Assembly: GCF_000974445.1 (NCBI RefSeq)
Contig: NZ_BBOJ01000004.1
Span: 124,001 to 188,000, forward strand
Length of the DNA: 64,000 nt
Source of the DNA: Lentzea aerocolonigenes
Lineage (GTDB): Bacteria; Actinomycetota; Actinomycetes; Mycobacteriales; Pseudonocardiaceae
Direction: 5' to 3'
Positions 28,041 through 36,448 of the stretch are shown here, piece after piece. The translations under genes were made by a program, and so were the position numbers. A model generated the notes under the pieces. The model saw only the letters and a program-made list of their open reading frames with translations. It ran no database searches and was not told the DNA's origin. Within the stretch, counting starts at the first letter, position 1; every line of letters begins with the position of its first letter.

Positions 28041-28387
28041 AGCGTTCCTCCGACGGTGCCTTCGGTGTAGGGGCTGTTCGAGGCGAGGCAGAACTTGGTG
28101 CCCTTCTTGAAGTTCGTGCCGACGTGCTTGCGCTCCTCCTCCATTCGCACGAACGCACCGCGCGTGTCGCGGTCGCCGCACTTGTACCAGGCGAGCTGCA
28201 TGACGCCGCCCAGAGCGACCCTGGCGTCGATGTTCGAGCCCGCGACGGTGATCGTGCGCGCGGTCGTGAACCAGGTGATCTGGTTGTGCTTGAACGGCAC
28301 CGTGATCGTGGTCGACGCCGCTTGGGCAGGCAGCGCGGACACCATCGCGAAGCCCACGGCGAGAAGACCTGCAAGAGCACGTTTCAT
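28022..28387 (-). CDS. small secreted protein, paralogue of the next gene upstream
   Basis: 121 aa. Signal peptide MKRALAGLLAVGFAMVSALP ending AQA. The mature domain has the motifs RTITVAGSNI and VGTNFKKGTKFCL and two cysteines. The same motifs occur in the gene at 28399-28686 (RTITADGSDI, IGSNFRAGTTFCL), so the pair arose by duplication. Function unknown. Confidence 0.72.
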   Translation of the reverse strand: MKRALAGLLAVGFAMVSALPAQAASTTITVPFKHNQITWFTTARTITVAGSNIDARVALGGVMQLAWYKCGDRDTRGAFVRMEEERKHVGTNFKKGTKFCLASNSPYTEGTVGGTLWWSGT

Positions 28388-28398
28388 CGGAAATCCCC

Positions 28399-28686
28399 TC
28401 ACGAGTAGACGTTCCAGTCGACGACGCCGCACCAGACGTCCTCGCTCCCCGTCCCGCCGACGACGTCCAGACAGAACGTCGTGCCGGCGCGGAAGTTCGA
28501 GCCGATGCGCCGTCGTGCGCTGTCCCCCGCCGGGAACAGGACGGGGCTGCCCGACACCCGGTGGTCGTCGTCGCGGAACCAGCGGATCTCCAGGTCCACC
28601 GGACTGGAGGTGATCCGCAGGTAGATGTCCGAGCCGTCGGCGGTGATCGTGCGGACGGCGAGCAGGTCTGCCGATGCGGTTCGCAT
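28399..28686 (-). CDS. small protein, leaderless paralogue of the adjacent secreted protein
   Basis: 95 aa from the ATG at 28686. It aligns with the mature part of the neighbouring secreted protein (IGSNFRAGTTFCLDV, ending VVDWNVYS) but lacks a signal peptide. Two cysteines are present. It may act inside the cell, or a signal-bearing start may have been lost. Divergent from the NarL-type regulator gene. Confidence 0.6.
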   Translation of the reverse strand: MRTASADLLAVRTITADGSDIYLRITSSPVDLEIRWFRDDDHRVSGSPVLFPAGDSARRRIGSNFRAGTTFCLDVVGGTGSEDVWCGVVDWNVYS

Positions 28687-28820
28687 GGCGCGGAACGTAT
28701 CGACGCCGCGGGATCCGGGTCGTCTGACGAAGAGTGGATCTCCCGTCAACTTTCGCGGTACGCTCGGAGTTGGGGAATCTGGGGATTTACGGCGGTGACG
28801 TCACCTGGCTGAGGGGCGTT

Positions 28821-29477
28821 GTGACGCGCGTGCTTGTGGTCGACGACCAGCCGTTGTTCAGGGCGGGCCTGGTCGCGTTGCTGACGGCGACACCGGGAAT
28901 GACCGTTGTCGGAGAAGCATCTGATGGCGAGACGGCTGTGCCGCTCGCCGAGTCGGTGCGCCCGGACGTCGTGCTCCTGGACATCCGCGTGCCTGGCCTC
29001 GCGGCGCTGGAACGTGTTCTGGCTTCCACGAGAGTTCTCGTGCTGACCGCGTTCGACCTCGACGAGCACGTGCACGAGGCGTTGCGGCTGGGTGCCGCCG
29101 GGTTCGTGCTGAAGGAGTCGGAGCCGGCGAGGCTGCTGGCCGCGATCACCGCGGTGGCGTCCGGCGAGATGCAGTTCAGCCCGACGGTGATGCGCCGGCT
29201 CGTGGCGGCCTACCTGCGCGGTGACGTGGCGGACGCGCCGTGGGTCCCGGCGGGTCTGGGCGATCTCACCGACCGCGAACGCGAGGTGCTCAGGCTGGTG
29301 GCCACCGGGCAGACCAACGCGGCGATCGCGAGCAAGCTGAGCGTCACCGTGGGCACGGTGAAGACGCACCTGAACCGCGTGATGACCAAGCTGCGGCTGA
29401 CCAGCCGGGCTCAGGCCGTCGTGACGGCTTACGAGTCCGGACTGGTCACGCCGCAGACGGTCGCTAAGACCGCTTGA
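28821..29477 (+). CDS. NarL/LuxR-family response regulator, orphan
   Basis: 218 aa from the GTG at 28821. Receiver domain with phospho-acceptor Asp54 in VVLLDIRVPG, the Thr/Lys switch (LTAFD, LKESE), and a C-terminal LuxR HTH (LTDREREVLRLVATGQTNAA, TVGTVKTHLNRVMTKL). No cognate kinase is adjacent. Its 3' end overlaps the convergent sdhB by 14 nt. Confidence 0.9.
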   Translation: MTRVLVVDDQPLFRAGLVALLTATPGMTVVGEASDGETAVPLAESVRPDVVLLDIRVPGLAALERVLASTRVLVLTAFDLDEHVHEALRLGAAGFVLKESEPARLLAAITAVASGEMQFSPTVMRRLVAAYLRGDVADAPWVPAGLGDLTDREREVLRLVATGQTNAAIASKLSVTVGTVKTHLNRVMTKLRLTSRAQAVVTAYESGLVTPQTVAKTA

Positions 29478-30213
29478 ACAGCTTGTTGCCGAGCCAGACG
29501 ATCGGGTCGTACTTGCGGTCCGCCACGCGCTCCTTCATGGGGATGAGCGCGTTGTCGGTGATGTGGATGTGCTCGGGACAGACCTCGCTGCAGCACTTGG
29601 TGATGTTGCAGTAGCCGAGCCCGTGGTCGTCCTGAGCCTGGTCGACGCGGTCGGCCGTGTCGAGCGGGTGCATCTCGAGTTCGGCGACGCGCATCAGGAA
29701 CCGCGGCCCCGAGAACGCCTCCTTGTTCTCCTCGTGGTCACGCACCACGTGGCAGGTGTTCTGGCACAGGAAGCACTCGATGCACTTGCGGAACTCCTGC
29801 GAGCGCTCGACGTCGACCTGCTGCATCCGGTACTCGCCGGGGGCCAGGTCCTTCGGCGGCGCGAACGAGGGGACCTCGCGCGCCTTGGTGTAGTTGAAGG
29901 ACACGTCGGTCACCAGGTCGCGGATGATCGGGAACGTCCGCATCGGCGTGACCGTGATCGTCTCCGACTCGTCGAAGACCGACATCCGGGTCATGCACAG
30001 CAGCCGCGGGCGTCCGTTGATCTCCGCCGAGCACGAGCCGCACTTGCCCGCCTTGCAGTTCCACCGCACGGCGAGGTCCGGTGCCTGCGTGGCCTGCAGC
30101 CGGTGGATGATGTCGAGGACGACCTCACCCTCGTTGACCTCGACGGTGAAGTCCTCCAGCCCTCCGCCGGAGTCGTCACCGCGCCACACCCGGAACTTCC
30201 CCTGGTAGCTCAT
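29464..30213 (-). CDS. sdhB: succinate dehydrogenase iron-sulfur subunit
   Basis: 249 aa. The [2Fe-2S] cluster motif is CKAGKCGSCSAEI with a downstream Cys in RLLC; [4Fe-4S] and [3Fe-4S] ligands are in CIECFLCQNTCHV and CNITKCCSEVCPEH. It passes electrons from SdhA-bound FAD to the membrane subunit. The start overlaps the sdhA stop by 4 nt. Resembles the Sdh1 type of Mycobacterium (Rv0247c-like). Confidence 0.94.
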   Translation of the reverse strand: MSYQGKFRVWRGDDSGGGLEDFTVEVNEGEVVLDIIHRLQATQAPDLAVRWNCKAGKCGSCSAEINGRPRLLCMTRMSVFDESETITVTPMRTFPIIRDLVTDVSFNYTKAREVPSFAPPKDLAPGEYRMQQVDVERSQEFRKCIECFLCQNTCHVVRDHEENKEAFSGPRFLMRVAELEMHPLDTADRVDQAQDDHGLGYCNITKCCSEVCPEHIHITDNALIPMKERVADRKYDPIVWLGNKLFKRS

Positions 30214-32084
30214 GACAACTCCTCAGCGGTGAGGTACTTCTCCAGCTCGGCGCGGTCGAACAGGTCCAGCAGGTCGCTGCGGATCGGGATCTGCGGTTTC
30301 TCCTCGACGCTCACCCCGTTCTCGTCGACGTTGCACACCAGCAGCTTGCGCCGCCACTCCGCGTCCATCGACGGGTGATCGTCACGGGTGTGGCCGCCGC
30401 GGGACTCCGTGCGCAGCAGTGCCGCCTTCGCCACGCACTCGGACACCAGCAGCATGTTGCGCAGGTCGAGTGCGAGGTGCCAGCCGGGGTTGAACTGCTG
30501 GTGTCCCTCGACCGTCAGCGACTGGGCGCGCTCCTTGAGCTTCTCCAGCCGCTGCAACGCTTCTTCCATCTCGGCCTGGCGGCGGATGATGCCGACGAGG
30601 TCGTTCATGGACTGCTGCAGCTCCATGTGCAGCGTGTACGGGTTCTCGCCGCCCTCCTGCTGGAACGGCTTGAGCGCCGTGGCCCGTGCCTCGGTGACGG
30701 TGTCCTCCGAGACCGCCGGGCGCTGGTCGAGTGCCCGCACGTACTCCGCCGCGCCTGCCCCGGCACGGCGGCCGAACACGAGCAGGTCCGACAACGAGTT
30801 TCCACCCAGGCGGTTCGAGCCGTGCATGCCGCCGGACACCTCGCCGGCAGCGTAAAGCCCTGCCACGGAAGAGGATCCGGTGTCCGGGTCGACCTCGACG
30901 CCGCCCATCACGTAGTGACAGGTCGGGCCGACCTCCATCGGCTGTGCCGTGATGTCCACGTCGGCCAGTTCCTTGAACTGGTGGTGCATGGACGGCAGTC
31001 GCTTGCGGATCTCCTCGGCGGGCAGACGTGTTGACACGTCGAGGAAAACGCCGCCGTGAGGTGACCCGCGCCCGGCCTTGACCTCGGAGTTGATCGCGCG
31101 CGCGACCTCGTCGCGGGGCAGCAGCTCCGGTGGGCGCCGGTTGTTCGCCTGGTCGGTGTACCAGCGGTCGCCTTCTTCTTCGTTGTCGGCGTACTTGTCC
31201 TTGAACACCTCGGGGATGTAGTCGAACATGAAGCGCTTGCCGTCGGAGTTGCGCAGCACGCCACCGTCGCCGCGGACGGACTCGGTGACGAGGATGCCCT
31301 TGACGGACGGTGGCCAGACCATCCCGGTGGGGTGGAACTGGATGAACTCCATGTTGATCAGCGAGGCGCCCGCGCGCAGTGCGAGCGCGTGGCCGTCACC
31401 CGTGTACTCCCACGAGTTCGAGGTGACCTTGAACGATTTGCCGATGCCGCCGGTCGCGAGGATCACCGCGGGTGCCTCGAACAGCACGAACCGGCCGGAC
31501 TCGCGCCAGTAGCCGAACGCGCCGGCGATCCGGTCTCCGTCCTTGACGAGGTCGGTGACGGTGAACTCCTGGAACACCCGCAGGCGTTCCTCGTAGTTCC
31601 CGAACTCCTTGAAGTCCTCCTGCTGCAACGACACGATCTTCTGCTGCAGCGTGCGGATCAGTTCGAGGCCGGTGCGGTCGCCGACGTGCGCGAGGCGCGG
31701 GTACTCGTGGCCGCCGAAGTTGCGCTGCGAGATGCGGCCGTCCTTGGTGCGGTCGAACAGCGCGCCGTAGGTCTCGAGCTCCCAGACCCGTTGCGGCGCC
31801 TCCTGCGCGTGCAGTTCGGCCATCCGCCAGTTGTTGAGGAACTTGCCGCCGCGCATGGTGTCGCGGAAGTGCACCTGCCAGCTGTCGCTCGAGTTCACGT
31901 TGCCCATCGCGGCGGCGATGCCACCCTCGGCCATCACCGTGTGGGCCTTGCCGAACAACGACTTGCAGAGAACGGCGGTGCGCATGCCGTGCTCACGGGC
32001 CTCGATCGCGGCACGCAGACCGGCACCACCCGCGCCGATCACGAGAACGTCGAACGAATGCCTTTCCAGCTCGGGCAAAACCAC
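30210..32084 (-). CDS. sdhA: succinate dehydrogenase/fumarate reductase flavoprotein subunit
   Basis: 624 aa. The N-terminal dinucleotide fold (VLVIGAGGAGLRAAIEA) and the FAD-attachment His in GKAHTVMAEGGIAAAMG are clear, and the active-site Arg region lies near MHGSNRLGGNSLSDLLVFG. Oxidises succinate to fumarate at the inner face of the membrane. It lies in the order sdhC-sdhA-sdhB with 3-nt and overlapping junctions. Confidence 0.95.
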   Translation of the reverse strand: MVLPELERHSFDVLVIGAGGAGLRAAIEAREHGMRTAVLCKSLFGKAHTVMAEGGIAAAMGNVNSSDSWQVHFRDTMRGGKFLNNWRMAELHAQEAPQRVWELETYGALFDRTKDGRISQRNFGGHEYPRLAHVGDRTGLELIRTLQQKIVSLQQEDFKEFGNYEERLRVFQEFTVTDLVKDGDRIAGAFGYWRESGRFVLFEAPAVILATGGIGKSFKVTSNSWEYTGDGHALALRAGASLINMEFIQFHPTGMVWPPSVKGILVTESVRGDGGVLRNSDGKRFMFDYIPEVFKDKYADNEEEGDRWYTDQANNRRPPELLPRDEVARAINSEVKAGRGSPHGGVFLDVSTRLPAEEIRKRLPSMHHQFKELADVDITAQPMEVGPTCHYVMGGVEVDPDTGSSSVAGLYAAGEVSGGMHGSNRLGGNSLSDLLVFGRRAGAGAAEYVRALDQRPAVSEDTVTEARATALKPFQQEGGENPYTLHMELQQSMNDLVGIIRRQAEMEEALQRLEKLKERAQSLTVEGHQQFNPGWHLALDLRNMLLVSECVAKAALLRTESRGGHTRDDHPSMDAEWRRKLLVCNVDENGVSVEEKPQIPIRSDLLDLFDRAELEKYLTAEELS

Positions 32085-32087
32085 TCC

Positions 32088-32852
32088 TTAGTTGATGAAG
32101 CGGAGGTCGGAGATCGTTCCCGAGGCGACCAGCGCGACGTAGAGGTCGGTGAGGCAGACGAAGATCAGCGACGTCCAGGCGAGCAGCATGTGCCGGTTGT
32201 TCAGCTTCGAGATCTGCGTCCACATCCAGTACCGGACCGGGTGCTTGGAGAAGTGCTTGAGCCGCCCGCCCGCGATGTGGCGGCACGAGTGGCACGACAG
32301 CGTGTACGCGGCGAGCAGGCCGACGTTGACCAGCAGGATGATGTTGCCCAGGCCGACGCCGGTGCCGAACGCGAGGACCGCGTCGTAGATGTTGATCAGC
32401 AGCAGGAGCGAGGCCGCGTAGAAGAAGTAGCGGTGCAGGTTCTGCGCGATCAGCGGGAAGCGCGTCTCACCGGTGTACTTGCTGTGCGGCTCTGCCACGG
32501 CGCACGCGGGCGGCGACGCCCAGGCGGCCCGGTAGTAGGCCTTGCGGTAGTAGTAGCAGGTGATCCGGAACCCCAGCAGGAACGGGATGATGATCACGGG
32601 CGGTGTCAGGAAGCCCGGTAGCGCCGGGAACCACCGGCCGAAGTGGCTCGCCGCGGGAATGCACTCCTCGGTGAGGCACGGGGAGTACATCGGTGTGAGG
32701 TAGTGGTACTGGTCGACCCAGTAGAAGTCCCCCTGGAACGTGCGGAACGCCGCGTAGATCGAGATGAGCAGCAGGCCGACGAATGTCGTCAGCGGCGGCA
32801 ACCACCATCGGTCCGTGCGCAGAGTCCTGGCGGCGATCTCTGCCCTCGCCAT
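32088..32852 (-). CDS. sdhC: succinate dehydrogenase membrane-anchor subunit
   Basis: 254 aa with about five membrane helices and several His residues suited to heme or quinone sites (LHRYFFYAAS, CHSCRHIAGG). A single large anchor with this sequence style matches the mycobacterial Sdh1 type (Rv0249c-like) rather than separate SdhC and SdhD. A GAAAGG ribosome site precedes the start. First gene of the operon. Confidence 0.87.
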   Translation of the reverse strand: MARAEIAARTLRTDRWWLPPLTTFVGLLLISIYAAFRTFQGDFYWVDQYHYLTPMYSPCLTEECIPAASHFGRWFPALPGFLTPPVIIIPFLLGFRITCYYYRKAYYRAAWASPPACAVAEPHSKYTGETRFPLIAQNLHRYFFYAASLLLLINIYDAVLAFGTGVGLGNIILLVNVGLLAAYTLSCHSCRHIAGGRLKHFSKHPVRYWMWTQISKLNNRHMLLAWTSLIFVCLTDLYVALVASGTISDLRFIN

Positions 32853-32896
32853 TACTCACCTTTCTGGGGGTCCACGCCGTTGTGGGAAAACGCCGA

Positions 32897-32923
32897 ACGG
32901 CCCCCGCGTCTCGCGGGGGCCGT
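32897..32923 (-). terminator. hairpin terminator of the 97-aa protein gene
   Basis: ACGGCCCCCGCG and CGCGGGGGCCGT are perfect 12-bp arms around a 3-nt loop. It lies 14 nt downstream of the small gene's stop and separates it from sdhC. Confidence 0.8.
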
Positions 32924-32937
32924 CTGATCAGGTCGGC

Positions 32938-33231
32938 TCAGGTCCGGTTGCGGTAGCCACCGAGTCCTTCGTCGTCTGCGTCCTTCCACAACGACTCGTC
33001 GTAGGGCGTGTCGGGCACGACCACGACCTCGCGTTCCACTTGAGGAGCTTCGCGCTGCCTGGGGGTGGTGCCGAGGTCGACGAGTTCGGTGGCGTCGATG
33101 TCCATGCGTTCTACGTCGTTGGCAAGGCGTTGAACGGCCGCCACGTCGCCGTACCTGGCGCGCAACGAACTGACGCAGTGCCGCATCTGACCGATGACCC
33201 GGCGCAGTTCGACGATCTCCGTGGACGTCAT
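32938..33231 (-). CDS. small cytosolic protein, unknown function
   Basis: 97 aa, ATG start, with a helical N-terminal half (TEIVELRRVIGQMRHCVSSL) and an acidic, disordered tail. No signal peptide, membrane helix or recognised family. It has its own terminator and is separate from the sdh operon downstream. Confidence 0.65.
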   Translation of the reverse strand: MTSTEIVELRRVIGQMRHCVSSLRARYGDVAAVQRLANDVERMDIDATELVDLGTTPRQREAPQVEREVVVVPDTPYDESLWKDADDEGLGGYRNRT

Positions 33232-33459
33232 GGGGACACCTCCGTTCCAAGGTCGTGCCCCGCACTCTGCCCAATCTCAAGCCATGTGACAAGCACCACA
33301 CGCCAAGATTCAAAACTGGTTCCTTCCCAGTTACTGAATCGTTTTTGTGTCTACGACCAGCGATGACTTACTGTGTGTGGCGTCACGCCCGTCCGTGGGA
33401 CGCCACCGTTGTCGTCTCGTGAGGGCCCCACCACGGCCCGTGATGACCCGGAGAGACCC
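33232..33459. other. divergent intergenic region upstream of edd
   Basis: 228 bp without a gene; relatively AT-rich around 33310-33380, as expected for promoters of edd and of the small gene on the other strand. No clear operator was recognised. Confidence 0.5.
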
Positions 33460-35316
33460 ATGAGCCAACTGCATCCCGTACTGACAGAGGTCACACGCCG
33501 AATCGCCGCCCGCAGCGCCGACTCCCGACGCGTGTACCTCGAACGTGTGGCCGCGGCGGCGCAGGACGGCACCTCGCGGTCCGGCTTCGCCTGCAGCAAC
33601 CTGGCGCACGGCTTCGCCGGCATCACCGGCGGCGACAAGGCGGCGCTGCGGGCGCTGCGCAAGTCCAACGTCGCGATCGTGTCGTCCTACAACGACATGC
33701 TGTCGGCGCACCAGCCGTTGCAGGAGTACCCGGCCTGGATCAAGGACGCCGTCCGCACGGCCGGTGGCGTGTCCCAGTTCGCGGGCGGTGTGCCCGCGAT
33801 GTGCGACGGCATCACCCAGGGCCGTGACGGCATGGAGCTGTCGCTGTTCAGCCGCGACGTCATCGCGATGTCGACCGGTGTCGCCCTGTCGCACGAGATG
33901 TTCGACGCGGCCGTGCTGCTCGGCGTGTGCGACAAGATCGTGCCCGGCCTGCTGATCGGCGCGCTGTCGTTCGGCCACCTGCCGTCGATCCTGGTGCCCG
34001 CGGGCCCGATGTCGACGGGCCTGTCCAACAAGGAGAAGGCCCGCGTCCGGCAGCTCTACGCGGAGGGCAAGGCCACCCGCGACGACCTGCTGGAGGCCGA
34101 GGCCGCCTCGTACCACTCCCCCGGCACCTGCACGTTCTACGGCACCGCGAACTCGAACCAGATGGTCGTCGAGGTCATGGGCCTGCACCTGCCGGGCGCC
34201 TCGTTCGTGCCGCCGGGCACCTCGCTGCGCCGAGCCCTGACCGAGCACGCCGGCCGCCGCGCCGTCGAGATGGCCCGCGGCGAGGGCTACACCCCGATCG
34301 CGCACATCGTCGACGAGAAGGCCGTGGTCAACGGCGTCGTCGCCCTGCTGGCGACCGGCGGTTCCACCAACCACACGATGCACCTGGTCGCCATCGCCGC
34401 CGCCGCGGGCATCGAGCTGAGCTGGGACGACTTCTCGGACCTGTCCTCGGTGGTGCCGCTGATCGCGCGGGTCTACCCGAACGGCAGCGCCGACATCAAC
34501 CACTTCCAGGCCGCGGGCGGCGTCCAGTTCGTCGTCGGCACCCTGCTGGACGCCGGCCTGCTGCACAACGACGTCCACACGGTGGCCGGTTTCGGCCTGG
34601 ACCGCTACCGCCAGGAACCGAAACTGGCCGACGGCACCCTGGTCTGGGTCGACGCCCCCGGCCGCTCGCTGGACCTCGACGTCCTGCGCCCGGCCTCTGA
34701 CCCGTTCGCCTCCGACGGCGGCCTGCGCATGCTCTCGGGCAACCTGGGCCGCGCGGTCATCAAGGTCTCGGCCGTGGCATCCGAGAACCACGTCGTCGAA
34801 GCACCCGCCCGCGTGTTCACCACGCAGGAGGCGTTCCAGGAAGCCTTCAAGGCAGGCGAACTCGACCGCGACGTGGTCGTCGTCGTCCGCCAGCAGGGCC
34901 CCCAGGCCAACGGCATGCCCGAACTGCACAAGCTGACGCCCCCTCTCGGCGTGCTGATGGACCGCGGCTACAAGGTCGCCCTGGTGACCGACGGCCGCAT
35001 GTCCGGCGCCTCGGGCAAGATCCCTGCCGCCATCCAGCTGACCCCGGAGGCCGCGGTCGGAGGCCCCCTCGGCCGGGTCCGCGACGGCGACGTCGTCCGG
35101 CTGGACGCCACGGCCGGAACGCTGGAGGTCCAGGTGCCCGCCGACGAGCTGGCGTCACGACCCCTCGTCGATTTCCCGCCGACGGGCCGCGAGTGGACCG
35201 GCACGGGACGCGAGCTGTTCGCCGCGTTGCGCCGCACGGTCGGACCCGCCGACCGCGGCGCCACGGTGTTCGGCCCGATCACGGCCGACCACTTCGCCCC
35301 GGTCACGCACCTCTGA
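33460..35316 (+). CDS. edd: phosphogluconate dehydratase (Entner-Doudoroff)
   Basis: 618 aa. IlvD/Edd family with the iron-sulfur cysteines in [15 protein letters not shown] and [12 protein letters not shown]. The sequence [20 protein letters not shown] and the overall length favour Edd over IlvD. Converts 6-phosphogluconate to 2-keto-3-deoxy-6-phosphogluconate, which the downstream Eda splits. ATG at 33460, preceded by GAGA. The two genes are separated by 269 bp of repeat-rich DNA. Confidence 0.93.
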   Translation: MSQLHPVLTEVTRRIAARSADSRRVYLERVAAAAQDGTSRSGFACSNLAHGFAGITGGDKAALRALRKSNVAIVSSYNDMLSAHQPLQEYPAWIKDAVRTAGGVSQFAGGVPAMCDGITQGRDGMELSLFSRDVIAMSTGVALSHEMFDAAVLLGVCDKIVPGLLIGALSFGHLPSILVPAGPMSTGLSNKEKARVRQLYAEGKATRDDLLEAEAASYHSPGTCTFYGTANSNQMVVEVMGLHLPGASFVPPGTSLRRALTEHAGRRAVEMARGEGYTPIAHIVDEKAVVNGVVALLATGGSTNHTMHLVAIAAAAGIELSWDDFSDLSSVVPLIARVYPNGSADINHFQAAGGVQFVVGTLLDAGLLHNDVHTVAGFGLDRYRQEPKLADGTLVWVDAPGRSLDLDVLRPASDPFASDGGLRMLSGNLGRAVIKVSAVASENHVVEAPARVFTTQEAFQEAFKAGELDRDVVVVVRQQGPQANGMPELHKLTPPLGVLMDRGYKVALVTDGRMSGASGKIPAAIQLTPEAAVGGPLGRVRDGDVVRLDATAGTLEVQVPADELASRPLVDFPPTGREWTGTGRELFAALRRTVGPADRGATVFGPITADHFAPVTHL

Positions 35317-35329
35317 TCACCCCGCACCG

Positions 35330-35341
35330 CCAATATATTGG
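35330..35341. repeat. CCAATATATTGG palindrome downstream of edd
   Basis: Perfect 12-bp palindrome 13 nt after the edd stop. It shares CAATATATTG with the promoter of the GntR gene at 62722-62740 and fits the wider CYRATATATYRG family. Confidence 0.75.
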
Positions 35342-35363
35342 CTTCCCCAACCCCGCTGACCTG

Positions 35364-35417
35364 CCCCTTAGCAACGAGACTTTTGACTTCGTCGTCAAAA
35401 GACCTGTTGCAAAGGGG
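35364..35417. repeat. dispersed hairpin repeat, copy 2
   Basis: Nested stems: CCCCTTAGCAAC (35364-35375) pairs with GTTGCAAAGGGG (35406-35417) with one mismatch, and CTTTTGAC (35380-35387) pairs exactly with GTCAAAAG (35394-35401) around TTCGTC. Same family as the copies at 7713, 35457 and 44927. Confidence 0.85.
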
Positions 35418-35456
35418 ACGGCGACGCCCGACCAACCCACCCCTCACCGCCCTGCC

Positions 35457-35502
35457 CAGGAACCTTTGCAATGAGTCTTTTGACTTCGTCCGCAAACGTT
35501 TT
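35457..35502. repeat. dispersed hairpin repeat, copy 3
   Basis: Contains the 37-nt core (35466-35502) identical to copy 1, preceded by CCTTTG as in the left arm of the other copies. The right arm appears degraded. Confidence 0.8.
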
Positions 35503-35541
35503 TGCATCCGGGTGGGCCGCCGAGGGGGTGTGGCAGCATGC

Positions 35542-35549
35542 GATATATC
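35542..35549. repeat. GATATATC palindrome upstream of eda
   Basis: CGATATATCG lies 36 nt upstream of the eda start and could be a promoter or operator element for it. Confidence 0.7.
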
Positions 35550-35585
35550 GGTTTTCGATCCTCAGATCCGGCAAGGAGTGCACTC

Positions 35586-36233
35586 GTGACCAGCGGTGAC
35601 AATCTTCGGGCGACCACTGGAGCGGACCTGCTCGCGCTCTCGCCCGTCATCCCCGTCGTCGTGGTGGACGACGCCGACCACGCGGTGCCGCTCGCCCAGG
35701 CACTGCTGCGCGGTGGGGTCCGCGTCATCGAGCTCACGCTGCGCACCCCGGCCGCGCTCGCGGCGATCGAGAACGTCGCGCGCGAGGTGCCGGAGATCGT
35801 GATCGGCGCGGGCACCGTCACGGCGCCGGAGCACGCCGAGCAGGCGGCCAAGGCCGGGGCGGCGTTCCTCGTCACCCCCGGCACGACCGACCGGGTTCTC
35901 GACGCCGCCGACGCCACCGGTCTGCCGTACCTGCCGGGTGCGGCCACGGTGTCCGAGGTGATGCGGCTGGCCGAGCGCGGCCTGAACGCGCTGAAGTTCT
36001 TCCCCGCCGAGGCCGCGGGCGGCGTCGACTACCTGAAGTCGATCGGCGGGCCGATCCCGCACATCCGGTTCTGCCCGACCGGCGGCATCACGCCGCAGAC
36101 CGCGCCGAACTACCTCGCGCTGCCGAACGTCGGCTGCGTCGGCGGCTCGTGGCTCGCCCCGAAGGACGCGCTCAACGCTGGCGACTGGGACCGCATCGAG
36201 ACGCTCGCCCGTGAGGCTTCGCAGCTCGGGTAA
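35586..36233 (+). CDS. eda: 2-keto-3-deoxy-6-phosphogluconate aldolase
   Basis: 215 aa from the GTG at 35586 (AAGGAG site). TIM-barrel KDPG aldolase: the catalytic Glu is in VIELTLRTP and the Schiff-base Lys in LKFFPAEAAGG, with FCPTGGI and CVGGSWLAP binding phosphate. Splits KDPG to pyruvate and glyceraldehyde-3-phosphate, completing the Entner-Doudoroff route with the upstream edd. A long hairpin follows the stop. Confidence 0.94.
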   Translation: MTSGDNLRATTGADLLALSPVIPVVVVDDADHAVPLAQALLRGGVRVIELTLRTPAALAAIENVAREVPEIVIGAGTVTAPEHAEQAAKAGAAFLVTPGTTDRVLDAADATGLPYLPGAATVSEVMRLAERGLNALKFFPAEAAGGVDYLKSIGGPIPHIRFCPTGGITPQTAPNYLALPNVGCVGGSWLAPKDALNAGDWDRIETLAREASQLG

Positions 36234-36268
36234 CCCAGGTCACGAACCGGAAATTCGGCTCACACCAC

Positions 36269-36325
36269 GAGACCGGCGTCCCACCGCGTTGGACCATTCA
36301 CCCAACGGGAGGTGACGCCGGTCTC
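36269..36325 (+). terminator. hairpin terminator after eda
   Basis: GAGACCGGCGTC (36269-36280) and GACGCCGGTCTC (36314-36325) are perfect 12-bp arms, followed by GTCTT. The loop itself contains a smaller TTGG/CCAA pairing. Confidence 0.82.
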
Positions 36326-36448
36326 GTCTTAACGGAAGTTTGAGGAAAAATGAACCAGATGCCGGCCAATTGAGATTTCAACAGAAATAGAGCCACTGCC
36401 CGTGGCTGTCACACTTCCTCGCTGCAATGACGCACGAGAGGAGCAGGT
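36326..36448 (+). promoter_or_regulatory. promoter region of the dikinase gene
   Basis: An AT-rich stretch (36330-36390) is followed by the inverted repeat AGCCAC-tgccc-GTGGCT (36391-36407). A GAGAGGAG ribosome site precedes the GTG. The repeat is a candidate operator; its regulator is unknown. Confidence 0.45.

Noticed and set aside
33331-34929. Long minus-strand frame opposite edd
   Set aside because: No recognisable domain; fully antisense to edd.
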